64,000 bases of DNA from Gammaproteobacteria bacterium (GCA_021151625.1 JAGKWY010000005.1:22710-86709); one strand, 5' to 3'. Positions 43,659-52,000 are shown, numbered from the stretch's first letter. Numbers and translations: made by a program. Notes: generated from the letters alone by a model not told the origin.

Positions 43659-44011
43659 TGGCAGTCGTTATTGCTTAGGGCTTTATGGCTAGTGTCCGCA
43701 GGTTATAAGTCGATCACCGCAACAGCTACTGGCCGATTTCCTACAAAATTAACCGAACTTTGCGACTATCGTCGCAAGGGGCTTTCCTTGAAAATGGCTT
43801 CTAACAAGGAGGTCGTCAGGGAAGGTAGGTTGACCACGTAGGGTCAAGGGAAGCGCCTAATTTCTTTGCTTCACTCTAAGTTGAAAGTCATGCAAGAGGG
43901 AGACTGCCCGGCTTGTGCAGGATGCACCGAGGGCACATCAATAAAACGGGATTAGCCGAAAGGTTGATCCCGTTTTTCTTTATGGGCTGAAATTATTACG
44001 GGTTAGGTTTG
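43659..44011 (+). ncRNA. Possible small RNA in the gap after tapT
   Basis: This 353-base gap has no coding frame. From about 43690 to 43977 it is rich in short hairpins: TTGCGAC/GTCGCAA (about 43757-43774), CCTTG/CAAGG, TTGACC/GGTCAA, and GTGC-AGGAT-GCAC with GGA in its loop. It has at least five GGA motifs and ends with a very strong terminator. Loops with GGA are typical of RNAs that bind CsrA/RsmA. It does not match 6S, tmRNA, RNase P or SRP RNA as far as I can tell. No clear promoter is seen, so the region could instead be a long tapT 3' end. Confidence 0.35.
43943..43977. terminator. Strong terminator with GAAA tetraloop
   Basis: The stem runs AAAACGGGATTAGCC with GGTTGATCCCGTTTT (15 pairs, two of them G-T) around a GAAA loop, followed by TTTTTCTTT on the plus strand. 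It ends whatever is transcribed from 43659 onward and probably also the DUF3530 gene from the right. Confidence 0.92.
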
Positions 44012-45127
44012 TCATGGGTTGGATGTTTCGCCCTTGTTTTCACCATTGCCTTTTACTTCAGTACCACTCGCGTGTCGTTGCATAAACCCGCGTACACGCG
44101 CAGCAAGAAAGCTGCGCGGGTCGGTTTCTACAATTTTAGGTTGGCTATCAAGCGAGGTTTGGAGGTAATTGTCCAGTTTTTGCCGCATTGCTATAGCCCT
44201 GTGCAACTCACGAGCTTTGGTTTGCTCAGCATCATCAGGGGTAAAAAACACATCCAGAACTGGCAGCTGCTTGTTGGTGAAGATGGCCGCTAGTTCACTG
44301 CTGGCGAGCGGCTCCTGGCTTTGCAGGTTGGTCATCACCAGCGCCTGTATTGGGCCATCGATAGTGGCTGGGTCCCTCACATTTTCTTTTATCTGTGGCA
44401 GCAACTGTGCCAGCACTGGATTGGCTGAACTGTTATCAACTAGCAGTACCGCATTGAATTGCCCCTTTTTTTGCAGAAACTCAAAGGTCGCTGTTACATA
44501 AGCCTGAATTAGTGTTTCGCGTGGGACAGCGGAGGACGCTGCAGAGGATGACGGCGCTGATGCCTCACTACTTACTGCAGATGTGGCTGAGGCCACAGCA
44601 GCAGGGTTTTCAGTATTGGTTTGTTCAGTTGCGGCAGGCTCTGAACTGGCGCTGGATGAACTCGGGCGAGCGGGAACTGGTGCCGGGTACTGTTGGGGTA
44701 AGGTCACTGCCAGGGTTTCCCAGCCATAGCGGGGCAGGTTTGCGCGCAGGTTTTCCAGTATGGGCGGCCAGGTTTGGGGATCTTCCGCCGCATGAAATAG
44801 TATCAAAACACCGCGCGTCCTTTTGGCTTCGGTTGGGCGATAAAACACCAATAACTTGCCATATTCCGTATCCAGCCACTGTGCTTGCTCGCCTGCAGCT
44901 TCTGCGATCAGGGTTTTATCGCGCATAGCCCGCGACTCATAGAGCGGCGCTTCCGATGAAGCAGCACTCGATTGCGCACTCGCACTTGCCTCGCTCGACG
45001 GCGCTTCTGCATCGGGTTGCTGAGCTTGCACGGTTGTATGTAACAGAAGGCCCAGGCAGAGACAAAGGCAAAACCTTGTGCAGGTATTACGGCGTTTTCT
45101 TGGTGTGTGAAGCAAGATTGGTTGCAT
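44012..45127 (-). CDS. Exported DUF3530-family protein with Ser/Ala-rich insertions
   Basis: This 371-residue exported protein of the DUF3530 group has a signal peptide (CTRFCLCLCLGLLLHTTVQA), a Ser/Ala/Glu-rich linker, then an alpha/beta-hydrolase-like core: GVLILFHAAEDPQTWPPIL and WETLAVTLPQQYPAP. A second Ser/Ala/Thr-rich stretch interrupts the core at about 155-205. The expected nucleophile elbow is replaced by LLVDNSSANPV, so enzymatic activity is uncertain. The start is ATG 45127. It is divergent from rpe. The family is common in Pseudomonas-like bacteria and has no established function. Confidence 0.75.
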   Translation of the reverse strand: MQPILLHTPRKRRNTCTRFCLCLCLGLLLHTTVQAQQPDAEAPSSEASASAQSSAASSEAPLYESRAMRDKTLIAEAAGEQAQWLDTEYGKLLVFYRPTEAKRTRGVLILFHAAEDPQTWPPILENLRANLPRYGWETLAVTLPQQYPAPVPARPSSSSASSEPAATEQTNTENPAAVASATSAVSSEASAPSSSAASSAVPRETLIQAYVTATFEFLQKKGQFNAVLLVDNSSANPVLAQLLPQIKENVRDPATIDGPIQALVMTNLQSQEPLASSELAAIFTNKQLPVLDVFFTPDDAEQTKARELHRAIAMRQKLDNYLQTSLDSQPKIVETDPRSFLAARVRGFMQRHASGTEVKGNGENKGETSNP

Positions 45128-45254
45128 TCTCGTATCTTATCGGGTGTTGGTTATAAGCCTTATCACGTAAAATGATCAGATAAATGGTGCTACAGCCACA
45201 ATCAACCGGCACCAGCTACTACAAATATCGGGACATTTACAAAGAACTTTAACT

Positions 45255-45938
45255 ATGCAGAACTTTAAGCGGGATTACAAAATTGCACCTTCCATTCTGT
45301 CAGCGGATTTTGCGCGTTTGGGCGCAGAAGTTGATTCAGTGCTGGCGGCAGGGGCGGATATCATCCACTTCGATGTAATGGACAACCATTACGTCCCCAA
45401 CCTGACGCTCGGGCCAATGGTGTGCAAGGCGTTGCGCAACTATGGCATTACCGCGCCTATGGATGTGCATTTAATGGTTGAGCCAGTGGACGACCTGATT
45501 GTCCAGTTTGCTGATGCAGGTGCGACTTATATTACCTTCCATCCGGAGGCGACTCGCCATCTGGATCGCTCACTGCAACTTATTAGGGATAAAGGCTGCA
45601 AGGCAGGTTTGGTGCTTAACCCGGCCGCATCGCTCGACCAGATCAAATATGTCATGGATAAGCTGGATATGATTTTGTTGATGTCGGTAAACCCCGGCTT
45701 TGGTGGCCAAAAGTTTATTCCCTATGTGCTGGATAAGCTGCGTGAAGCGCGCACCCTGATTGATGCCAGTGGCCTTCCTATTCGACTGGAGGTAGATGGT
45801 GGTGTGGGGGTGGGAAATATTCGCGCGGTAGCCGAGGCGGGGGCAGATACCTTCGTAGCTGGCTCAGCCATCTTCAACGCACCTGATTATGAGGTCGTGA
45901 TTGCCGAGATGCGAGCCCAGTTGGCGATGGTTGAATAA
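45255..45938 (+). CDS. rpe: Ribulose-phosphate 3-epimerase
   Basis: Rpe interconverts ribulose-5-phosphate and xylulose-5-phosphate in the pentose phosphate pathway. The 227-residue TIM barrel has all family marks: IAPSILSADFARLG, HFDVMDNHYVPNLT, MDVHLMVEP, LMSVNPGFGGQKFIP, and LEVDGGVGVGNI with the catalytic Asp. AGADTFVAGSAIF is the phosphate-binding end. The start is ATG 45255. It lies directly upstream of the trp genes, as in many Pseudomonas-type genomes, where gph is often between; gph is absent here. Confidence 0.96.
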   Translation: MQNFKRDYKIAPSILSADFARLGAEVDSVLAAGADIIHFDVMDNHYVPNLTLGPMVCKALRNYGITAPMDVHLMVEPVDDLIVQFADAGATYITFHPEATRHLDRSLQLIRDKGCKAGLVLNPAASLDQIKYVMDKLDMILLMSVNPGFGGQKFIPYVLDKLREARTLIDASGLPIRLEVDGGVGVGNIRAVAEAGADTFVAGSAIFNAPDYEVVIAEMRAQLAMVE

Positions 45939-46021
45939 GCCGGGCCTCGGACCGAATTGAGGGTAGGCAGTTGCTGAATAATTCAGTACACTGGCCCTCA
46001 GTTCAAACAGGAAAACTCCTC

Positions 46022-46087
46022 GTGACACACGCAACTTTCACCACTACAGAGTGCGCTACCCACCTCGTCGCCCGATGGCGTCGCTAG
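46022..46087 (+). CDS. Possible trp leader peptide
   Basis: A short frame GTG-ACA-CAC to TAG encodes 21 residues ending VARWRR, preceded by AGGA nine bases away. Its place between rpe and trpE fits a trp attenuator leader. Only one Trp codon is present, where leaders usually have two adjacent, and I could not draw a clear terminator/antiterminator pair in the following 120 bases. The identification is therefore tentative. Confidence 0.5.
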   Translation: MTHATFTTTECATHLVARWRR

Positions 46088-46216
46088 TTCCTATTGCTTT
46101 GCCGGTGCCGCCAGGTTTCTGAGCAAAGTCCGCCCTTTCTCTGTTGCGCTATGGATTTTTAGTTAGCCGTGTTAGCAACGAGAGCCTGAACCGATTTCAA
46201 TAAATATGAAACAGCT

Positions 46217-47641
46217 TTGGCTGATCTGGATACTCCGTTGTCTTCCTATCTGAAACTGGCCGCTGGTCCATACTCTTATTTATTTGAATCCGTGCAAGGC
46301 GGCGAAAAGTGGGGCCGTTACTCCATGATCGGTTTGCCCGCACGCACTGTATTAAAAGCCTTTGGTGAAAAGATAACTGTAGAGCGTGATGGTGAGGTGG
46401 TAGAAACTCACCAGTGTGCCGATGCATTGGTATTTGTTGAAGAGTTTAAAGATCGCTATCGCGCACCAGAATTGCCTGGATTACCGCGCTTTACTGGCGG
46501 ACTGGTTGGCTATTTTGGTTACGATTGCGTGCGTTATGTTGAACCGCATTTAAAAGCCAGCACCCCTAAAGATGTTATTGGCACTCCGGATATTTTGTTG
46601 AGCGTTTCCGATGAAGTGCTGGTGTTCGATAATCTTGCGGGAAAATTGATTTTTGTGATTCACGCTAACCCGGAAATTGACAATGCCTTTGCCAAAGCCA
46701 ATGCGCGTCTGGATGAGCTGGAGAAAAAATTGCGCGGTGAAACACCGGCTACGCCAAGCTTATCCCTGGGCAATAACGGTAATAGCGAGCCTTCGTTTAT
46801 TTCCAATTGTGGCGAAGAAAATTTCCATCGTTATGTGGACAAAATCAAAGAGTACATCCTTGCGGGCGATACTATGCAAGTCGTAGTCGCGCAGCGTATG
46901 TCGATTGATTTTAGCGGTGAGCCAATCAATGTGTATCGTGCATTGCGTAATTTAAATCCCTCTCCTTATATGTATTTTATGGATCTGGGTGATCATCACG
47001 TGGTTGGCTCTAGCCCGGAAATTCTTGCTCGCCTGGAAGACGGTGAAGTTACTGTGCGTCCTATCGCCGGAACCCGTCGCCGTGGTCGTACTGCGGAAGA
47101 AGATAAAGCGCTGGAAATTGAATTGGTCAATGATCCCAAGGAGATTGCCGAGCATTTAATGCTAATTGACCTTGGGCGTAATGATGTAGGCCGTGTTGCA
47201 AAAGTGGGTAGCGTAAAACTCACTGATAAAATGGTGGTGGAGCGTTATTCCCATGTGATGCACATTACCTCCAACGTCACCGGTAAATTAAATGATGGTT
47301 TGCGCGCGATGGATGTACTGCGTGCTGCATTGCCCGCGGGAACCTTGAGCGGTGCTCCGAAAATTCGCGCCATGGAAATTATCGACGAATTGGAAAGTGA
47401 GAAGCGTGGAATTTATGGCGGCGCGGTAGGTTACATTTCCTGGAACGGCAATATGGATACCGCAATTGCCATTCGAACGGCAGTGATTAAAAACGGCAAG
47501 CTTTACGTTCAAGCCGGTGCTGGTGTAGTGGCTGATTCTATTCCTGCGTTGGAGTGGAAAGAAACCATGAACAAAGCGCGTGCGATTTTTAAAGCAGTGG
47601 ATATGGTTGGTGAAGCAGCCGTTAAAGGTGGTGCAAAATGA
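46217..47641 (+). CDS. trpE: Anthranilate synthase component I, 5' end apparently damaged
   Basis: TrpE makes anthranilate from chorismate with TrpG-supplied ammonia. The frame carries the regulatory LES-type motif (YLFESVQGGEKWGRYS) and the chorismate-binding domain (PIAGTRRRGRT, LMLIDLGRNDVGRVA, PAGTLSGAPKIRAMEII). It begins abruptly at LADLDTPLSSY: the usual first 25 or so residues, including the YNRIP segment, are missing. The frame is open only from 46190 and has no ATG there; TTG 46217 is a formal start. An ATG at 46206 (MKQ) is in another frame, as if a small deletion had joined it out of frame. The stop overlaps the trpG start by four bases. Confidence 0.85.
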   Translation: MADLDTPLSSYLKLAAGPYSYLFESVQGGEKWGRYSMIGLPARTVLKAFGEKITVERDGEVVETHQCADALVFVEEFKDRYRAPELPGLPRFTGGLVGYFGYDCVRYVEPHLKASTPKDVIGTPDILLSVSDEVLVFDNLAGKLIFVIHANPEIDNAFAKANARLDELEKKLRGETPATPSLSLGNNGNSEPSFISNCGEENFHRYVDKIKEYILAGDTMQVVVAQRMSIDFSGEPINVYRALRNLNPSPYMYFMDLGDHHVVGSSPEILARLEDGEVTVRPIAGTRRRGRTAEEDKALEIELVNDPKEIAEHLMLIDLGRNDVGRVAKVGSVKLTDKMVVERYSHVMHITSNVTGKLNDGLRAMDVLRAALPAGTLSGAPKIRAMEIIDELESEKRGIYGGAVGYISWNGNMDTAIAIRTAVIKNGKLYVQAGAGVVADSIPALEWKETMNKARAIFKAVDMVGEAAVKGGAK

Positions 47642-48219
47642 TTTTAATGATTGATAACTACGACTCCTTCACTTACAACCTGGTGCAATATTTTGGTGAG
47701 TTAGGCGCGGACATGAAAGTAGTGCGCAATGACGAAATTACTGTTGAACAAATTACTGCGCTCGCGCCTGAAAAAATCGTGATTTCACCCGGGCCATGCA
47801 CACCGAATGAAGCCGGCGTATCCATTGAAACGCTCAAAACCTTTGCCGGTAAAATTCCCTTGCTTGGTGTTTGCCTTGGGCATCAAAGTATTGGCCAGGC
47901 CTTCGGCGGAAAAGTTATCCGTGCACCTTTTGTGATGCATGGAAAAACATCACCGGTGTATCACAACAACACCGGCGTATTTAAAGGGTTAAAAAATCCA
48001 TTTCAGGCAACGCGTTATCACTCGCTGGTTATTGAAAAAGAATCAATTCCCGATTGTTTGGAAATTACTGCCTGGACACAAAATGAAGATGGCAGCATGG
48101 CTGAGATTATGGGGGTAAAGCACAAAACTCTTGCAGTAGAGGGCGTGCAGTTCCACCCTGAATCTATTTTGACCGAGCATGGTCATGACATGCTGCGCAA
48201 TTTCTTAACAGCTTACTAG
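47638..48219 (+). CDS. trpG: Anthranilate synthase component II (glutamine amidotransferase)
   Basis: TrpG supplies ammonia from glutamine to TrpE. It is a class I amidotransferase of 193 residues: MILMIDNYDSFTYNLVQYF at the start, the oxyanion loop ISPGPCTPNEAG, the catalytic Cys in LGVCLGHQSIGQAFGG, and the His-Glu pair in VQFHPESILTEHG. It may also serve para-aminobenzoate synthesis, as in related bacteria. Translation is coupled to trpE by the ATGA overlap. A gap of about 110 bases with a small CCGGT/ACCGG hairpin separates it from trpD. Full length, with no sign of damage. Confidence 0.96.
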   Translation: MILMIDNYDSFTYNLVQYFGELGADMKVVRNDEITVEQITALAPEKIVISPGPCTPNEAGVSIETLKTFAGKIPLLGVCLGHQSIGQAFGGKVIRAPFVMHGKTSPVYHNNTGVFKGLKNPFQATRYHSLVIEKESIPDCLEITAWTQNEDGSMAEIMGVKHKTLAVEGVQFHPESILTEHGHDMLRNFLTAY

Positions 48220-48338
48220 TTCCATCTGTTAAAAAAGTAGCGGCCTATAAACTTTAGAATCAACCTGACATAAAACTCTAGAGACCGGTTCCTGGACCGG
48301 ACAAAACTAACAAAAAAGGTAACAGGCAATGGACATTA

Positions 48339-49193
48339 ATGGTGATGCGCGAATTGGCGACACCGGTAACTATCGATGTCGATTATTTGGTGGATACCTG
48401 CGGTACTGGTGGTGATGGTGCCAATTTATTTAACCTGTCGACTGCCAGTGCATTTGTGGTTGCGGCTGCAGGTGGTCGAGTTGCCAAACATGGTAATCGT
48501 TCAGTATCCAGTTCAACGGGCAGTGCGGATGTTTTGGAAGCCGCAGGCATAAAACTGGACATTACCGCTGAACAGGTTGCGCGCTGTGTAAAAGAAATTG
48601 GTGTGGGCTTTATGTTTGCGCCTGCACACCACAGTGCTATGCGTCATGCGATTGGCCCACGTAAAGAGTTGGGAATGCGCACTATTTTTAATATGCTCGG
48701 CCCTATGACCAATCCCGCCAATGTAAAGCGTCAGGTGATTGGTGTATTTAATGGCGAGTTGTGCAAGCCAATGGCGGAAGTGCTCGCGCGTTTAGGTAGT
48801 GAGCATGTAATGGTTGTCCATGCTAAAGATGGCCTGGATGAAATCAGCCTGGCTACTGAAACCAAAGTGGCTGAATTAAAAAATGGTGAAATTCGCGAGT
48901 ACATTATCAAACCGGAAGATTTTGGTATGCAGTCCAAAAGCCTTATTGGTTTGAGTGTCAGCAATGCAGAAGATTCTTTGTTATTGATTCGCGATGCCTT
49001 GGGTAATCGCCGCGGGCAGTACGCTGAAAAAGCGGCAGATATTATTGCACTGAATGCTGGTGCTGCGATTTATGTGAGCGGTGTTGCCAGCAGTTTATCG
49101 GATGGGGTGGAAATGGCGCGCGATGCAATCGGCAGCAGTCTTGCCGGTGAAAAAATTCGTGAGCTGGCCGCCTTCACCCAATATCTTGAGTGA
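48339..49193 (+). CDS. trpD: Anthranilate phosphoribosyltransferase, N-terminally truncated
   Basis: TrpD joins anthranilate to phosphoribosyl pyrophosphate. The catalytic part is intact: DTCGTGGDGANLFNLST (PRPP loop), KHGNRSVSSSTGSADVLEA, and FNMLGPMTNPA. The frame begins at MVMRELATPV, however, which in other TrpD proteins is about residue 60. The N-terminal helical domain, needed for the dimer and anthranilate binding, is missing. Ten bases upstream an ATG-GAC-ATT (MDI, the usual TrpD start) with a ribosome-like AGG is present in a different frame and hits a stop within about 30 codons. The picture is a deletion of roughly 170 bases just inside the gene. It may be non-functional. Confidence 0.85.
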   Translation: MVMRELATPVTIDVDYLVDTCGTGGDGANLFNLSTASAFVVAAAGGRVAKHGNRSVSSSTGSADVLEAAGIKLDITAEQVARCVKEIGVGFMFAPAHHSAMRHAIGPRKELGMRTIFNMLGPMTNPANVKRQVIGVFNGELCKPMAEVLARLGSEHVMVVHAKDGLDEISLATETKVAELKNGEIREYIIKPEDFGMQSKSLIGLSVSNAEDSLLLIRDALGNRRGQYAEKAADIIALNAGAAIYVSGVASSLSDGVEMARDAIGSSLAGEKIRELAAFTQYLE

Positions 49194-49263
49194 TTTTTAA
49201 GGGCGTGCTCTTAACTGTTTATGTTTATTTTTTTACCTCAATAAAGGTTAGTTGGAAAATTTC

Positions 49264-50061
49264 ATGTCTGATACACCAACCGTATTACGCAAAATTATCG
49301 CCCGCAAGTGGGAGGAAATTGCCGATCGCAAAGCCCACGTATCGCTGGATGAATTAAAAGCCCGTGCAGCTGCTCAGGCGCCTGCACGTGGTTTTGTTAA
49401 GGCGATTGAAGCCAAACTTGCCCAGGGTAAAGCAGGCGTGATTGCAGAAATTAAAAAAGCATCACCTAGCAAGGGCGTTATCCGTGAACATTTTGTGCCG
49501 GATGAAATTGCGCGTTCCTACGAGCAAGGTGGTGCAGCTTGTTTATCGATATTAACTGACGTTGACTTTTTCCAGGGTGCAGATGCTTATTTGCAACAGG
49601 CACGAGCAGCTGTAAGCCTGCCGGTAATTCGCAAGGATTTTCTAGTGGATGAATACCACATCTACGAAGCGCGTGCATTGGGTGCTGATTGTGTATTGTT
49701 AATTGTTTCAGCGCTGGAAACTGCCAAGCTGAAAGAGTTGAATGCACTAGCCCACGACATAGGCTTGGATGTGTTAGTTGAAGTTCACGACGAGCGCGAA
49801 CTGGATATTGCACTTGAACTGCCCAACAAATTAATCGGCATCAACAATCGCAATCTGCACACCTTTGATGTGACCCTGGAAACAACCTATAAATTGCTGG
49901 ATAAAATTGGCAATGATCGCATTGTTGTAACTGAAAGCGGCATTTTGACTCCAGCTGATGTAAAAGCCATGCGCGATAAAAACGTCCATGCGTTTTTGGT
50001 TGGGGAGGCATTTATGCGCGCTGAAAATCCTGGTTTGGCGCTACAACAGTTTTTTTCTTGA
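49264..50061 (+). CDS. trpC: Indole-3-glycerol phosphate synthase
   Basis: TrpC closes the indole ring in tryptophan synthesis. The 265-residue TIM barrel shows VIAEIKKASPSKGVIRE (catalytic Lys and phosphate-binding Ser), LSILTDVDFFQG, PVIRKDFLVDEYHIYEARA, IGINNRNLHTFDV and VTESGI. ATG 49264 is chosen over an upstream in-frame codon at 49252; the ORF is full length. It ends 25 bases before a toxin-antitoxin pair and precedes vfr as in Pseudomonas. Confidence 0.96.
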   Translation: MSDTPTVLRKIIARKWEEIADRKAHVSLDELKARAAAQAPARGFVKAIEAKLAQGKAGVIAEIKKASPSKGVIREHFVPDEIARSYEQGGAACLSILTDVDFFQGADAYLQQARAAVSLPVIRKDFLVDEYHIYEARALGADCVLLIVSALETAKLKELNALAHDIGLDVLVEVHDERELDIALELPNKLIGINNRNLHTFDVTLETTYKLLDKIGNDRIVVTESGILTPADVKAMRDKNVHAFLVGEAFMRAENPGLALQQFFS

Positions 50062-50086
50062 TAGTTTTTGGATTAAGGAAATTATT

Positions 50087-50308
50087 ATGTCTGGTAAAAT
50101 GAAAAACGTTATAGCAAGTATCAAGGAGTTGACGCCTCATGAGCGTGCTACTCTTGCGCACTGCTTGATTTCCAGTCTTGATGAAGTCCATGATCAGGGT
50201 GTTGATGAAGCTTGGGCTGATGTGGCTGAGCAACGTTTTGCCCAGTTATTATCTGGTGAGGTGAAGGCCCTTACTTGGGACGAAATTAAACAGGGAATAA
50301 AGCGTTAG
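50087..50308 (+). CDS. Antitoxin (addiction module component family)
   Basis: This 73-residue protein is of the small antitoxin group often called putative addiction module component (TIGR02574). It is helical, with the characteristic ELTPHERATLAHCLISSLDE and a C-terminal LTWDEIKQGIKR that ends the family. It would neutralise the ParE/RelE-like toxin encoded one base downstream. Start ATG 50087 has AAGGAA six bases upstream; the longer frame from 49988 overlaps trpC and is not real. The pair sits between trpC and vfr, a place usually occupied by no extra gene, and so looks like an insertion. Confidence 0.9.
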   Translation: MSGKMKNVIASIKELTPHERATLAHCLISSLDEVHDQGVDEAWADVAEQRFAQLLSGEVKALTWDEIKQGIKR

Positions 50309-50309
50309 T

Positions 50310-50606
50310 ATGCCCAGGCTACTTTTTCACCCGGATGTGCAAAAAGAAATTGTTGAATCTTTTATGTGGTATGAAACTCAAGCTTATGGCTTGGGACAGG
50401 ATTTGATAGTTGAACTGGAACAATCCTACCAGGCTATACTGGAACTTCCTGAGATTTGGCCAATATTCAAAAAAGGTGTTCGGCGTTATTTACTTGCACG
50501 CTTTCCGTTTGCCGTTTTATATAGGCAAGTTGATGACACCATTTACGTGCTTGCCGTTATGCATCAGAGCCGAAAGCCAAATTATTGGATGGATCGAGTT
50601 AAATAA
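50310..50606 (+). CDS. ParE/RelE-superfamily toxin
   Basis: This 98-residue toxin of the RelE/ParE fold has the family opening LLFHPDVQKEIVESFMWYE, a middle LELPEIWPIFKKGVRRYLLA with basic residues, and the end FAVLYRQVDDTIYVLAVMHQ followed by SRKPNYW. The partner family and sequence fit ParE-like gyrase poisons more than RelE mRNA nucleases, but this cannot be settled here. ATG 50310 lies one base after the antitoxin stop, so translation is coupled. A perfect palindromic terminator follows. The antitoxin-first order is typical of these modules. Confidence 0.9.
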   Translation: MPRLLFHPDVQKEIVESFMWYETQAYGLGQDLIVELEQSYQAILELPEIWPIFKKGVRRYLLARFPFAVLYRQVDDTIYVLAVMHQSRKPNYWMDRVK

Positions 50607-50638
50607 AAATAAAGCCCGCAATTGCGGGCTTTATTTTT
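50605..50638. terminator. Perfect bidirectional terminator between toxin and vfr
   Basis: A 34-bp perfect palindrome (AAAAATAAAGCCCGCAA and its complement) has U-tracts in both directions. It ends the trp/toxin transcript and the convergent vfr transcript. It overlaps the final bases of the toxin gene. Confidence 0.92.
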
Positions 50639-50666
50639 ATCTGGCGAGCACTTAACAGGTAAGCGA

Positions 50667-51302
50667 TTAACGCGTACCGTAAACCACCATGGTTTTGCCT
50701 TTCACTAGTACCAAGCCCTGATCTTCCAGAGTCTTGAGTACACGGCCAACCATTTCGCGGGAACAGCCAACAATGCGGCCAATTTCCTGACGGGTGATTT
50801 TGATCTGCATGCCATCGGGGTGGGTCATTGCATCTGGCTCTTTGCACAGCTCAAGCAGGGTACGGGCAACTCGGCCGGTTACATCGAGGAAGGCGAGGTC
50901 GCCCACTTTACGCGTGGTAGCGCGCAAACGGCGGGCCATTTGGCTGCCTAATGCAAACAGAAATTCGGGGTGGGATTCAGAAATCTCCTGGAACTTGGCG
51001 TAACTGATTTCAGCTACTTCACATTCAGACTTGGCGCGAACCCAGGCACTACGGGAATCTTTTTCGTCGAACAGGCCCATTTCCCCAAAAAAATCGCCAT
51101 CGTTCAAGTAGGCAACGATCATCTCGTGGCCTTCGTCATCCTCAATCAATACGGTCACTGAGCCTTTGACGATGTAGTACAGCGAATCACTCTTATCGCC
51201 CGCGTAAATGATGGTGCTTTTGGCGGGATAACGGCGACGGTGACAGTGAATTAAAAACTCTTCCACATTCTTAATGTGCGGTGTTAGCGAGACAGCGACC
51301 AA
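50667..51302 (-). CDS. vfr: CRP-family regulator Vfr
   Basis: Vfr is the cAMP-binding homologue of CRP. The 211-residue protein is very like the Pseudomonas one: HCHRRRYPAKSTIIYAGD at the start, cAMP pocket GDFFGEMGLF with ERSAW-like SRSAWVRAK, and the helix-turn-helix ITRQEIGRIVGCSREMVGRV. The start is TTG 51302 (reading MVAVSLTP), six bases after AGGAG; it aligns with the known MVAITHTP start, which supports this non-ATG codon. It regulates catabolism and secretion in relatives. Its place beside the trp genes and OsmC-like/coq7 genes follows the Pseudomonas order. Confidence 0.95.
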   Translation of the reverse strand: MVAVSLTPHIKNVEEFLIHCHRRRYPAKSTIIYAGDKSDSLYYIVKGSVTVLIEDDEGHEMIVAYLNDGDFFGEMGLFDEKDSRSAWVRAKSECEVAEISYAKFQEISESHPEFLFALGSQMARRLRATTRKVGDLAFLDVTGRVARTLLELCKEPDAMTHPDGMQIKITRQEIGRIVGCSREMVGRVLKTLEDQGLVLVKGKTMVVYGTR

Positions 51303-51580
51303 GGTGTGGCTCCTGATTTTTGTAATGGTTGAGAGGGTTTTTATATGATTAATTTACATATGAAATTTATTATGACGACAAGGCCGCCGCGCGGCTAGAC
51401 ACAGGCCGTAACAAGCTGAAAATTTGTGATGCAGTTATAAGCCTAGTTAATTGAATTGTCTACAAAAAATGACATTCTTAACAATTGATGTTGAATAATG
51501 CGACATTTCGGCTTTGCACTTTTAGTATGGTAGGCTACGCGCCTTTCTTGAATGAGCGGTTAATGTCGGGTGGGTGAATT

Positions 51581-52000
51581 ATGCAAGCAGTTGTGAAGTG
51601 GATTGATGGTGCCCAATTTCTGGGGGAATCAGGAAGCGGCCATGCAGTATTGATGGATGGCCCGCCGGATCACGGTGGTCGCAATACCGGTGTGCGTCCA
51701 ATGGAAATGTTGCTGCTGGGGTTGGGTGGCTGCTCTTCCTTTGATGTGATGAGTATTCTGACCAAAGCTCGCCAGCAGGTGACTGATTGCCGCTGCGAGC
51801 TGGATGCTGAACGCGCTGAAGGTGTGCCATCGCCCTTTACCAAAATCCATATGAAGTTTTTGGTAACCGGCAAAGAATTGAAAGAAGCTCAGGTTAAGCG
51901 CGCAGTGGAATTGTCGGCGACTAAATATTGTTCGGCCTCAATTATGCTGGAGGCGGGTGGGGTGGAGATTACTCACTCTTATGAGATCCGCGAGGCTTGA
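51581..52000 (+). CDS. OsmC/Ohr-family protein
   Basis: This 139-residue protein of the OsmC family includes peroxide-reducing thiol enzymes. Features are GVRPMEMLLLGLGGCSSFDVM with the first Cys, and the second Cys in KRAVELSATKYCSASIML, both in the places expected for OsmC/YhfA-type proteins. It lies divergent from vfr, as the OsmC-like gene does in Pseudomonas. The start is ATG 51581, with a GGTGGG ribosome site. Its substrate in this subfamily is not known. It converges with coq7 across a 174-bp inverted-repeat element. Confidence 0.88.
   Translation: MQAVVKWIDGAQFLGESGSGHAVLMDGPPDHGGRNTGVRPMEMLLLGLGGCSSFDVMSILTKARQQVTDCRCELDAERAEGVPSPFTKIHMKFLVTGKELKEAQVKRAVELSATKYCSASIMLEAGGVEITHSYEIREA

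Noticed and set aside
43659..43980. 6S RNA, tmRNA, RNase P RNA or SRP RNA in the gap after tapT
   Set aside because: None of their conserved core sequences is recognisable; only a generic small-RNA call is kept.
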